64,000 nt of DNA from Thermogutta terrifontis (GTDB lineage: Bacteria; Planctomycetota; Planctomycetia; Pirellulales; Thermoguttaceae). The notes under the pieces are model-generated. The model worked only from the letters and a program-made list of their open reading frames with translations, was not told the DNA's origin and did no database searches. Shown one piece after another: positions 35,467 to 43,888 of this stretch (position 1 is the stretch's first letter; each line of letters begins with the position of its first letter). Location: positions 4,547,206-4,611,205 of the forward strand of contig NZ_CP018477.1 of NCBI RefSeq assembly GCF_002277955.1. Reading direction: 5' to 3'. A program made the translations under genes and the position numbers.

Positions 35467-36412
35467 ACTCGGGAATCAATGTAGAAAAATTGGCCAATAA
35501 ATCTTTCGCGCTTGAATCGCCGCCATTCACGGGAATCAATCGCTCCATTCTTTACTCTTAGCTCTCCCGGCGTGCAAATGCCGACAAAGCCGCCGAGACA
35601 GCCAGTTTTCACTCTTTACTTTGTTTCAGAAAACTTTCCAAGCCCACCTGATCCCCACATAATGGGCAGACCAGTCCACCATGTGGGGCACTTTGCCCTT
35701 GTACCGTCCACCGAATCTTATGTCCGGGCAACGAAACGGGCTGATATTACGGGACTTTTTACCCGCCCAAACGGATATCTTACTGAGAGACCCAGTTGGC
35801 AGGTGCTATCGACACATTACGACCCCACGTCTGTGGGGGTTGACGCACCGTCACCTGTTGATGATCCTTACGCTACATTCCTCCAGTCGCCGACATTCCG
35901 GTTGGCGGGGAACTGATAAGCCGCAGTTGCGGGCATGCTCACGTCAGGGGGTTTCCGGCGAGGCGGGCGACGGGCGTTGTCTTGTTCCCCCAACGACAAT
36001 CCCTGGTCGCCTGCCCCAGTCCGCGCATCGGTCCCGATCGCCCGGCCTGCTCAGCTTGTTGACATCGCCGCGGGTGGCGCGAGTAGATGCGACTTCAATC
36101 CGGGATGCTCCATGGCGGGGCGCCCAGAATTAGGGCTGGCATTTTCAACTGTCGTGACACCTTTTAGAATGAGCGTTTTCGGTGAGGGAATCCCAGTTCC
36201 GCCCTCCCCGCCCTTGTGTGCATCGTATTCGCCGGTCCCCCAGGAGTTAAGGGGAGCGTGTAACGGAGCCTTCTCAAGGAGGCGCCAGGCACCACCGGAC
36301 CGGGGGCCGGGGTTTCGACGGACCCCACACTGGGAACCGGCACCGGGGAACTTTCGGCAATTCTCGAAAATCCAGCGGATACCAAATCCAGTCAACGGAA
36401 AGTCAACGTCAT
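35467..36412. other. Long intergenic region between divergent genes
   Basis: 946 bases upstream of both topA and the PpiD-like gene. A stem CCCCACAT/ATGTGGGG (35653-35660 and 35681-35688) is the only clear structure. Short open frames in both strands look like chance. No RNA gene was recognised. Confidence 0.5.
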
Positions 36413-38962
36413 ATGGCCAGTCCTTTTAAAGTCTTCCGCAAGAACGCCAAAGTCCTGCTGGTGGGACTTTTTCTGCTTTCGATGGTCAGCTTCGTGGTCA
36501 TTCCCAGCTTTCTTCAATGGCTGGAGACCCAGCGGAGGCGTACGGCAGGCATCGCGGTGACCACTGTCAAATTTGGCAATCTGTCCGACACACAACTGGC
36601 CTCCCTCCGCGTGCAACGGAGCGTGGTTCGCCGGTTCCTGGAAGCACTCATGCAGCGGATCGAGGAACTCAAGGGCAACAGCTTTCGGGTCCGCCTCGCC
36701 TTGATGACCATTGATCAACCCACCGATGAGAACCTCGTGCGATCCTGGCTCATCGCGCAGTATGCCTTGCAAACGGGTCTGAAAGTCACCGACCGAAGCG
36801 TTAATGCTTTCCTCCGTAGTTTGATTGATGCTTCGGGCGTGCCGTTGTCACAGAGTGATCTGGTCAACCTGATGAGATCCCGAAATATCGACGAGAACAC
36901 TCTTTTCGCCGGTCTGGAGCATGAGCTTCTGGTCCTCCGCTACATGCAGCTTGCCGGTCTGGATCTGTTAAGTCTGCAACCAGGCCTGACCGGTGAAACG
37001 CCTGGCGCCCGCTGGGATTATTTTCTTCGCTTGAACAGAATGGCTTCCATCGAACTCTGCGCCTTCCCCGTGGAAAAATACATTAACCAGGTGCCAAGCC
37101 CCGACGAACGCACCGTGCGGAGCTTCTTCGAGGAACACAAGACCCGGCTTCCCAACCCGCAATCCCCGGAACCCGGCTTTAAAGTGCCGGACAAGGTGAC
37201 CCTCGAATATCTAAAGGCCGATTTTCAGAAATGGCTCGTGAATACGAAAATTCCCGACGAGGAACTGCGGCGCGTGTACGAAGAGCGGAAGGACGAACTG
37301 TTCCTCCGACCCGCCTCGTCCGCAACAGGAGCCACGACCACTACCCCTTCCGAATCCGCGCAACCGGGAGCGAATCCCTCGTCGGGAGCGTCTCCGCAGG
37401 CTTCTCCGGAAGGCACTCCAGCGCCATCAGCCGGAGCGGAGAAGTCTCCTGCGGCAACGACGCCCGCTTCTGAACAGTCCACTCCTCAGGGTCCATCGTC
37501 CCAGGCAGAAACACCCGCTCATCCGGTGGAGCAACCTCAACAAAAGGCCGACCAAGGCACTTCCGAGCCGCAGCCGCAACCCCAGCCGGGCACCAGCGGA
37601 CCTCAACCCACGCAGGGATCGCGTCACGACAGCCGCGTGAAAATGTTTTTCACCGCTTTCGAAGAAGCCACACAAAATGCCGAAGGGAACACACCGGGGA
37701 AAGAAGAGCAACCTCCAAAGGCGGAACAAACGCCGGCCGCAGCCTCCGAAACCCCACCCGCGGCCCCACCGGCTCCGGCTGCTGCACCCGAGGAAAAACC
37801 CCAACCAGGCGCTTCTTCCGTGCAGCAACCGGCGGAAAAACCAGCCACCGCGTCTGAAACGCCATCCTCCCCGGCGCAGCCCCCTGCAGCATCGCCCCAA
37901 ACACCACCGCAACAACCGACTGCCGAGGTGTCCAAGTACCGTCGGTTTGAGGAGGTGAAGGATCAGGTCCGCTCGCTCATCGTCAGCGAACGGATTAAGG
38001 CGGTGCTGGACGAAATCGAAGAAATCATGCGTCAATATCAGGGCGATCTGGCCAATTACGAGACGGCCAAAGAAGAGGCGGAAAAGGCGAAACAGCCGGC
38101 TCCTCCCGCACCGACGCGTCCCGACCTCCGCAAGCTGGCCCAGGATAAGGGACTCGACTACTACGTCGTGGAAGATGCCGCGATCTGGGACCTGGCGGAC
38201 CGCGACATCGGCAAGGCCATCGATCTTTCGCGCAATCCGGTACTGCGTTCGGTGTTTGATCTGGCCGAGTTCCTGCCGCTCCGGGCGGTGGACCAGGACA
38301 ATAACCAATACCTGACGTGGGTTACCTCAAAGGTTAAAGAACATGTGCCGACACTGGACGAGCCAGGCATCCGCGAGCAGGTCATCCATACCTGGCGGAT
38401 GCAGGAAGCGCGGAAGCTGGCCGAAAAGGAGGTCCAGGCACTGGCGGAAAAGGTTAACGCAGCGCGGCAATCGCTGGCCGACTTCTATAAGGCGACCAAA
38501 CAGGCGGACTCTGCCGTGGATCTGCCGGAGCCCGTGGAAACCGAGCCATTCACCTGGCTCACCTACGGAGAGTTTGACGTGGTACGACTGACCCAATTAC
38601 CGCCACGGATCAGTCCCATCAAAACCCGGGTCAAAGATCCCGCCAGCGGACTCATCGTGGAGAAGGACGTGGTCGAGGATGCCGGTAACGATTTTATGGC
38701 GGCCGTGTTCTCGCTGGATGTCGGTCAGGCGGGCCTGGCGTGGAACCGACCGCGGACCGTTGCGTACCTGGTGAGAGTCCTTGAATTTCAGCCGCCAATG
38801 GAGCAGCTTTTTGAAAGCTTCATGCGGGATACCAGGGCATCCTATTTAGATGTTGTCCAGTTCGATCTTGCAACAATTTATCAGCGTTGGGTCGAAAACC
38901 TGGAGAAGGAAGCCGGATTGAAGTGGGTACATCCGGCGGGCAGCCAAGTGCCTCTGGATTGA
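36413..38962 (+). CDS. PpiD/SurA-like membrane-anchored protein with long Pro/Ala linker
   Basis: An 849-residue protein. It starts MASPFKVFRKNAKVLLVGLF with one transmembrane helix near the N-terminus, as in PpiD. Residues about 50-200 resemble the SurA/PpiD N-terminal chaperone domain (VTDRSVNAFLRSLIDASGV). Residues about 300-503 are a low-complexity stretch rich in Pro, Ala, Gln, Glu and Ser. The C-terminal 340 residues are helical (FEEVKDQVRSLIVSERIKAV) and end in a soluble domain. I see no convincing parvulin isomerase core. It probably assists folding of exported proteins, but that rests on the architecture only. Confidence 0.68.
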   Translation: MASPFKVFRKNAKVLLVGLFLLSMVSFVVIPSFLQWLETQRRRTAGIAVTTVKFGNLSDTQLASLRVQRSVVRRFLEALMQRIEELKGNSFRVRLALMTIDQPTDENLVRSWLIAQYALQTGLKVTDRSVNAFLRSLIDASGVPLSQSDLVNLMRSRNIDENTLFAGLEHELLVLRYMQLAGLDLLSLQPGLTGETPGARWDYFLRLNRMASIELCAFPVEKYINQVPSPDERTVRSFFEEHKTRLPNPQSPEPGFKVPDKVTLEYLKADFQKWLVNTKIPDEELRRVYEERKDELFLRPASSATGATTTTPSESAQPGANPSSGASPQASPEGTPAPSAGAEKSPAATTPASEQSTPQGPSSQAETPAHPVEQPQQKADQGTSEPQPQPQPGTSGPQPTQGSRHDSRVKMFFTAFEEATQNAEGNTPGKEEQPPKAEQTPAAASETPPAAPPAPAAAPEEKPQPGASSVQQPAEKPATASETPSSPAQPPAASPQTPPQQPTAEVSKYRRFEEVKDQVRSLIVSERIKAVLDEIEEIMRQYQGDLANYETAKEEAEKAKQPAPPAPTRPDLRKLAQDKGLDYYVVEDAAIWDLADRDIGKAIDLSRNPVLRSVFDLAEFLPLRAVDQDNNQYLTWVTSKVKEHVPTLDEPGIREQVIHTWRMQEARKLAEKEVQALAEKVNAARQSLADFYKATKQADSAVDLPEPVETEPFTWLTYGEFDVVRLTQLPPRISPIKTRVKDPASGLIVEKDVVEDAGNDFMAAVFSLDVGQAGLAWNRPRTVAYLVRVLEFQPPMEQLFESFMRDTRASYLDVVQFDLATIYQRWVENLEKEAGLKWVHPAGSQVPLD

Positions 38963-38994
38963 ACCGGGATCGAGGCTGCTCCCTTTGACGGCGG

Positions 38995-39660
38995 TTAATT
39001 CCCCGCCGCGTCGTCCAACTCGTCGTGATGGTGGGGAGCATAGGCCTTTTCGGGATCCCCGAACAGGTGTGTGAGTTTTTCGCGAAGCATCAGCCGTGCC
39101 CGCATCAAGCGGATCTTCGCGTTCGCTTCGCTGATATTGAGCAGTCTCGCCGTCTCCGCCGTGGACAGGCCCTCGATATCCCGCAGCACAAAAACCAGAC
39201 GATACTTCTCATCGAGGGATTGGAGGGCGTTTTCCACGAGCTCCCGGGTCTCTTTTCGCGCAAGGATTTCCTCAGGACTTTCCCGCCACTCGGCGATGGC
39301 CTGCGGTAATGGAAGACCGTTCTCTTCGTTCACGTGGGAACCGCCTTCCAGGGGGAGAGTGGCACGCACAGCCTGCCGTCTCAGGAGTGCCAGCGCGTGA
39401 TTGGTGGCGATCCGCAGCAACCACGTGGAAAAGGCCGAGTCTCCGCGAAAATCATCCAGGTGCTCAAGCAGTGTCAGAAACGTCTGCTGAACGACCTCTT
39501 CGGCGTCATGAGGACGCGACACGATCCGCCGGGCGAGGGCGTAGATTCGGCGCTCGTACCGGTTCACCAAAGCCTCGAATGCGCTGAAGTCGCCCTTTCG
39601 GGCATCCTCCAGAAGCTGTTCGTCCGATAGTGACGGAGAGTTTTCTTCAGACAGGCTCAT
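38995..39660 (-). CDS. ECF-type RNA polymerase sigma factor
   Basis: A 221-residue sigma factor from MSLSEENSPSLSDEQLL (39660); an upstream start adds 30 residues of basic sequence unlike the family. Sigma-2: FEALVNRYERRIYALARRIV, DAEEVVQQTFLTLLEHLDDF and FSTWLLRIATNHAL. Sigma-4: LDEKYRLVFVLRDIEGLSTA, ETARLLNISEANAKIRLMRA. The C-terminus carries HAPHHHDELDD-like His/Asp-rich sequence (about residues 209-218). In a sigma factor this might sense metal, but that is speculation. No anti-sigma gene lies next to it. The miaA gene is upstream on the same strand. Confidence 0.88.
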   Translation of the reverse strand: MSLSEENSPSLSDEQLLEDARKGDFSAFEALVNRYERRIYALARRIVSRPHDAEEVVQQTFLTLLEHLDDFRGDSAFSTWLLRIATNHALALLRRQAVRATLPLEGGSHVNEENGLPLPQAIAEWRESPEEILARKETRELVENALQSLDEKYRLVFVLRDIEGLSTAETARLLNISEANAKIRLMRARLMLREKLTHLFGDPEKAYAPHHHDELDDAAGN

Positions 39661-39791
39661 TCTTTTTTTCGCGCTTTTGACACGAGTCGCGGGGCAACCT
39701 CGGTTGTAATATCGCGGAATTGCCCCACCCTTGCAACGGCAGTTCGCCACCGCGGGAAGTCGGAAACCGACGCCGCCTGGCGAAACGCCGG

Positions 39792-40754
39792 TTACTCCGG
39801 CGAGAAAGCCGACCAGTATTCGCGGAGGATCCGCTTTGCCACCTCTTCAGGTCGAAAAGGTTCGCTCACCGGCACAAAGCGACACTCTTCAAGGTGCCGA
39901 AACCACGTGAGCTGGCGCTTGGCAAATTGACGCGTGCGGGTTTTGACCAGCTCCACGGTCTCCTCGTAAGAGTGTTTGCCCTCAAGATACTCCAGAACTT
40001 CCCGATAGCCCAGGGCTTGTCGGGCGGTATGGCTGAACGGCCGGCCCCTGCCCAGGAGGCTTTTCACCTCCTCCACGAGACCTTCAGCAAACATCTGGTT
40101 CACCCGCCGGTTGATCCGCTCATAAAGCGAGTCCCGGGGCCAATCGAGGACGAGCACACGGCCTTTTGCCACTTCTGACGGATGATCAAACTGCCGTTGC
40201 CAGTGACTGAGCGGCTGGCCGGTCTTTTCGTAAACCTCCAACGCCCGAATGATCCGCCGCAGGTCGTGGGGGTGGATTTTGCGGGCAGCGTCTGGATCCA
40301 CGGAGATCAGCCTCGCGTGGAGCGACTCCGGCCCGTGGGCGTTGGCCCAGGCCCGCAATTGTTCGCGGAATTCCCAATCCGCGCCCGGCCCTTCAAACAT
40401 GCCCCGCAGCAAGGCCTTTAAATACAAAGGCGTTCCCCCAACAAACAGGGCTCTCTGTTGCCGGGACCGGATGTCGGTGAGAGCCCGTTGAACATCGTCC
40501 AGGTACCGGGCAAGGCTGTAGTCCTCCCAGGGCTCGACCATGTCGATCAGGTGATGACGGACGCGGCTGCGTTCTGCTGCCGTGGGTTTGGCCGTTCCAA
40601 TATCCATCCCTTTGTACACGGCCATCGAATCGAGGGAGACGATCTCCGCGCGAAGCTCCTCGGCCAGGCAAATCCCCACCGCGGTTTTACCCGAGGCGGT
40701 CGGACCGACCAGAAACAACGCGTCCTGAATATCCACGCGCTTTTCGTAAGGCAT
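39792..40754 (-). CDS. miaA: tRNA dimethylallyltransferase
   Basis: A 320-residue enzyme that prenylates A37 in tRNAs reading codons that start with U. Motifs: P-loop LVGPTASGKTAVG (about residues 15-27), SLDSMAVYKGMDIGTAKP (about 40-57), FVGGTPLYLKALLRGMF (about 104-120) and the C-terminal TRQFAKRQLTWFRH. The length is normal. It sits 131 bases upstream of the ECF sigma-factor gene on the same strand, which may be co-transcribed. Confidence 0.93.
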   Translation of the reverse strand: MPYEKRVDIQDALFLVGPTASGKTAVGICLAEELRAEIVSLDSMAVYKGMDIGTAKPTAAERSRVRHHLIDMVEPWEDYSLARYLDDVQRALTDIRSRQQRALFVGGTPLYLKALLRGMFEGPGADWEFREQLRAWANAHGPESLHARLISVDPDAARKIHPHDLRRIIRALEVYEKTGQPLSHWQRQFDHPSEVAKGRVLVLDWPRDSLYERINRRVNQMFAEGLVEEVKSLLGRGRPFSHTARQALGYREVLEYLEGKHSYEETVELVKTRTRQFAKRQLTWFRHLEECRFVPVSEPFRPEEVAKRILREYWSAFSPE

Positions 40755-41144
40755 TTTCAGGCTTTCTTTCCCGACGGGAACAGCTTGGCAGAGGTGAGGC
40801 TCCGGGACGCTCTCCGATACCAGTAATTCTCACTGACATAAGCACGGCTGACGAGCGTCGGGGATCATTCGCCGGTCAGCCGGCCCACGCACGTCAAGAC
40901 CCCAATTTGTAAAATTTTCTATCATGGCACCGACCCACTCTTGCATCGAGTCATGAACCGGCTAAACTGAGCGATGAATTTTAACTGACGAAATTCCGCA
41001 TCGGATTGCGTCAGGCTTTCGAGAGTGTGGCAAGGCGGGCGGCGGATGTGGAAACGGCTTGTATCTTTTTGGAAACATCGCGGTGAAATGTCCGTTTGCC
41101 CGGTAGTCCGATGGCAAACTCTGGCTGGCAAGTGGAGGATGGTC
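40755..41144. other. Divergent intergenic region, nothing specific
   Basis: 390 bases between divergent miaA and the cytochrome c peroxidase gene. No clear promoter, RNA or repeat was found. Confidence 0.5.
41134..41138 (+). promoter_or_regulatory. Ribosome binding site deciding the peroxidase start
   Basis: GGAGG lies 6 bases before ATG 41145 and directly touches ATG 41139, so the downstream ATG is the better start. Confidence 0.6.
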
Positions 41145-42545
41145 ATGCTGCAGAAAACACTTTCCCGATGGCTTGTGTGTTTGATCGCTGTCGCTTTCCT
41201 GACCGGTTGTCCAAAACCTGCCACTGAGCGCGGGCAAAAACCGGCCGCGCATACAACAGGGCCCGCCGCAAGCGAAGCCACGCCGAGTACGGCCGAGTCC
41301 GCGGCGCCCTCAACAACTGAGGCAGCTCCTCAACCCAGTGAGGCACAACCGGCCGAGCAACCGCAGCAGCCGGCACCCTCCGAGGAGGCGGCGAAGCCTG
41401 AGACTCAGGAGACAGCCCCAGCTCCGGCGCAGCAGGAGGCCATGCCCGCTCCGGAAATGACCTCCCCAGCAACCGAGAGCCAACCTGCGCAACCCGCCGC
41501 GCCGCAGGAATCGGCGGAAAAACCCAAGGAAGAGGCCCCAAGTCCTGCTGAGAAGCCCGCTGAATCCGCGCCCGCCGGAGCGCAGAGCGCAGCCCCTCAG
41601 GGAACTCCGTACGAAGTTAAAGTACCGCTGGGGCTTCCCCCTCTCCCCATTCCGGAAGACAATCCCATGACCGTGGAGAAAATCGAGCTGGGCAAGATGT
41701 TGTACTTTGATAAGCGCGTCAGTGCGGATGGCTCAGTCTCCTGCGCGACGTGCCACGATCCAAACATGGCCTGGGCGGAACACACGCCAACGAGCAAGGG
41801 CATCCACGGCCAGGTAGGCACCCGCAATGCCCCCACCGTTATCAATGCCGCCTATGCAACCTCGCAGTTCTGGGATGGTCGAGCGAAAACCCTCGAGGAG
41901 CAAGCGCTGGGACCGGTAGCCAATCCGATCGAGATGGGCCACACCATCGAGGGGATGGTGCAGACACTGGACGGGATTCCCCAGTATAAGGAGCTGTTTC
42001 AGAAAGTGTTCGGAACAGGGGTCACGCCGGAGAATTTCGCCAAGGCCATCGCCGCTTTTGAACGCACGGTGCTGAGCGGCAATTCACCGTATGACCGGTA
42101 TCGGGCGGGTGATCAAAACGCCCTCACCGAGGCGCAGAAGCGCGGGCTTAAGGTGTTTGAAGAATCTGGCTGTGCGGACTGCCACACCCCACCCCTTTTC
42201 AGCAGCTATGAGTTCTACAACGCGGGTGTGGGCATGAACAAGGAAAAGCCGGACGAAGGCCGCAAGGCCGTCACGGGAAAGGATGAGGATTTCGGCAAGT
42301 TCCGTGTTCCCAGCCTGCGAGAGGTTGCCAACACGGCTCCGTATTTCCACGACGGCAGTGCCGCCACACTTGAGGAAGCGGTCGCCGTGATGGCGGCGGG
42401 TGGAATTGATAATCCCCACCGATCCGAGGAGTTCGACACCGTTCGAGAAGCCAAGATCACTCCCGAGCAACAGAAGGACCTTGTGGAGTTCCTGAAGGCC
42501 CTTTCCGGCGAATTTCCCAAAGTTGAGCCGCCCCAACTGCCGTAA
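41145..42545 (+). CDS. Di-haem cytochrome c peroxidase lipoprotein
   Basis: A 466-residue protein. Lipobox AFLTGC puts the lipidated Cys at about residue 22. Residues about 25-155 are an Ala/Pro/Glu-rich linker. The catalytic part is a CcpA/MauG-type di-haem peroxidase with haem motifs CATCHDPN (about residue 199) and CADCHTPP (about 342). Other family landmarks are LGKMLYFDKRVSADGSVSC, RNAPTVINAAY and FDGRAKTLEEQ-like 'FWDGRAKTLEEQ'. It reduces hydrogen peroxide with electrons from a cytochrome or quinol pool, or carries out MauG-like oxidation, on the outer face of the membrane. Confidence 0.9.
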   Translation: MLQKTLSRWLVCLIAVAFLTGCPKPATERGQKPAAHTTGPAASEATPSTAESAAPSTTEAAPQPSEAQPAEQPQQPAPSEEAAKPETQETAPAPAQQEAMPAPEMTSPATESQPAQPAAPQESAEKPKEEAPSPAEKPAESAPAGAQSAAPQGTPYEVKVPLGLPPLPIPEDNPMTVEKIELGKMLYFDKRVSADGSVSCATCHDPNMAWAEHTPTSKGIHGQVGTRNAPTVINAAYATSQFWDGRAKTLEEQALGPVANPIEMGHTIEGMVQTLDGIPQYKELFQKVFGTGVTPENFAKAIAAFERTVLSGNSPYDRYRAGDQNALTEAQKRGLKVFEESGCADCHTPPLFSSYEFYNAGVGMNKEKPDEGRKAVTGKDEDFGKFRVPSLREVANTAPYFHDGSAATLEEAVAVMAAGGIDNPHRSEEFDTVREAKITPEQQKDLVEFLKALSGEFPKVEPPQLP

Positions 42546-42604
42546 CCATCATTTTTCGCCGCAGTCCTGAACTCATCGCAGGAGCGGGTGCTGACACAGA
42601 TCAA

Positions 42605-43108
42605 TCAGATCACCTTCGCCTTCTCACCGGCAATCTCGATGAGCATTTCGCCGGTGCTGCAGGTGAAGGTGATTTTTCTTCCGTGAGTTCCTCCCACATC
42701 TTCGGCGGTAATGGGGATGCCCGCCATCTTCAAAATCTCCCGGATAGTCGCAACATTATCGTCTCCAATTTGCAGGGGGCCACCCACGCGGAACATGTTC
42801 GCGCCGCCTGCAATTTTCGCCACAAGTCCCGGTTTGGGGCAGCCCATTCTGGCGAGTTGCTCCAGCATGTAGGGAATCGCCGTATCGGCAAATTTTCCCG
42901 GCTGACCGTTCTGCCCATGTGATTTAGGAAGCACCACATGGGCAATGGCCGCCAGGCTCAGCCGGGGATGCCACAGGACAACCGCCACACACGATCCGAG
43001 AACCGATGTGAACTGGGTGGCACGATCACCTGTGGCGATCTGGCCCATCCCGACGTTGATCGCCTGTCCTTTGACGGGAATTGTTCCAGGATTTGCCAGA
43101 CTGTGCAT
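42605..43108 (-). CDS. cheD: Chemoreceptor glutamine deamidase CheD
   Basis: A 167-residue protein matching CheD. The catalytic Cys is in LGSCVAVVLW (about residue 39) and the catalytic His in AAIAHVVLP (about 56), with Thr in 'GGTHGRKITF' near the C-terminus. CheD deamidates glutamines on chemoreceptors and interacts with CheC. The neighbouring gene is CheC-like, which fits. Unlike the classic case, no receptor gene is visible in the window. Confidence 0.9.
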   Translation of the reverse strand: MHSLANPGTIPVKGQAINVGMGQIATGDRATQFTSVLGSCVAVVLWHPRLSLAAIAHVVLPKSHGQNGQPGKFADTAIPYMLEQLARMGCPKPGLVAKIAGGANMFRVGGPLQIGDDNVATIREILKMAGIPITAEDVGGTHGRKITFTCSTGEMLIEIAGEKAKVI

Positions 43109-43175
43109 GGTTATTCCCTACCGTTATCTCAATGGGTGGTTTGTCTTCCTTGGGTGCCTGGGACGGTTTTTGAAT

Positions 43176-43793
43176 TCAGTTCTTCGGTTTGATGGCGATG
43201 GCATTTTCCAGCATCCGACGGAATTCTGGAGATGGCACGAAAAGCACGTGCCAGTTCAGGGCCTCCCCTTCACGATGGAACCCGGTCCGACCAATGAGCG
43301 CCATATCCGATGCGGCAGCCTGCTCTACCAGGGCCTGCTGGATGACGCTGGCAAAATAATCGCGTACGAAATACGGCGGACTGGGGATGATGGCACGGCC
43401 GAGCAATCGGGTCAATGCGTTCATGTAGGCACATCCCAAGATGTTGCCTGTTTCCGTAAGCGCCGAAATCTCCAGTTCATCCCATTCGGGACTGGTGTTG
43501 CGAACGCGTCGGGTTAAAGTGGCCGCCAGTTGTCGAGCGTTATCCTCGTCGAAAGTGAGGATCAGCACGGTGCCCGGATCCGATTCGACCCCCAGGATCA
43601 CCATGGTGAGGAGGTCATCGCCGAATCCGAGTTCGCTGGTCACTGAATGAAGCGGGATTTCCCGCACCTCATCGAGAGTCAGGGTGATCAATCCATCCGT
43701 CCACCGGCACATCGCCGCTGACGCATCATAAGTGGCAGCGGCAAAGAGGGGACGAAAGATTTCTGCTCGGTTGGTTGCAACGGTGCTGGTCAT
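43176..43793 (-). CDS. cheC: CheC-like CheY phosphatase
   Basis: A 205-residue protein of the CheC/CheX/FliY family. One active-site motif is visible: EISALTETGNILGCAYMNAL (about residues 107-126), with the Glu and Asn of 'ExxNxxxNA'-type sites. A second site is much weaker (SVIQQALVEQ). It would remove phosphate from CheY and so end the chemotaxis signal. It lies between cheA and cheD, 67 bases upstream of cheD, on the same strand. Confidence 0.82.
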   Translation of the reverse strand: MTSTVATNRAEIFRPLFAAATYDASAAMCRWTDGLITLTLDEVREIPLHSVTSELGFGDDLLTMVILGVESDPGTVLILTFDEDNARQLAATLTRRVRNTSPEWDELEISALTETGNILGCAYMNALTRLLGRAIIPSPPYFVRDYFASVIQQALVEQAAASDMALIGRTGFHREGEALNWHVLFVPSPEFRRMLENAIAIKPKN

Positions 43794-43888
43794 GAGTGTT
43801 CCTTTGACAGTTCACGCATGCTCATTAAAAAGGACACACGAGACACCGAACTCCGTTCCACCCCTTGTTCTCGAAGCCACGCACTCCT

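Noticed and set aside
35653-35688. Stem CCCCACAT/ATGTGGGG as an intrinsic terminator or riboswitch
   Set aside because: There is no T run, it does not follow a gene end, and nothing resembles a known riboswitch.
36290-36340. GGGGCCGGGGTTTCGACGG, reminiscent of the start of a tmRNA
   Set aside because: Only about 115 bases remain before the next gene and there is no tag frame or 3' tRNA-like end.
36051-36395. 114-codon minus-strand frame upstream of the PpiD-like gene
   Set aside because: There is no ribosome site or recognisable domain, and it lies in a probable promoter region.
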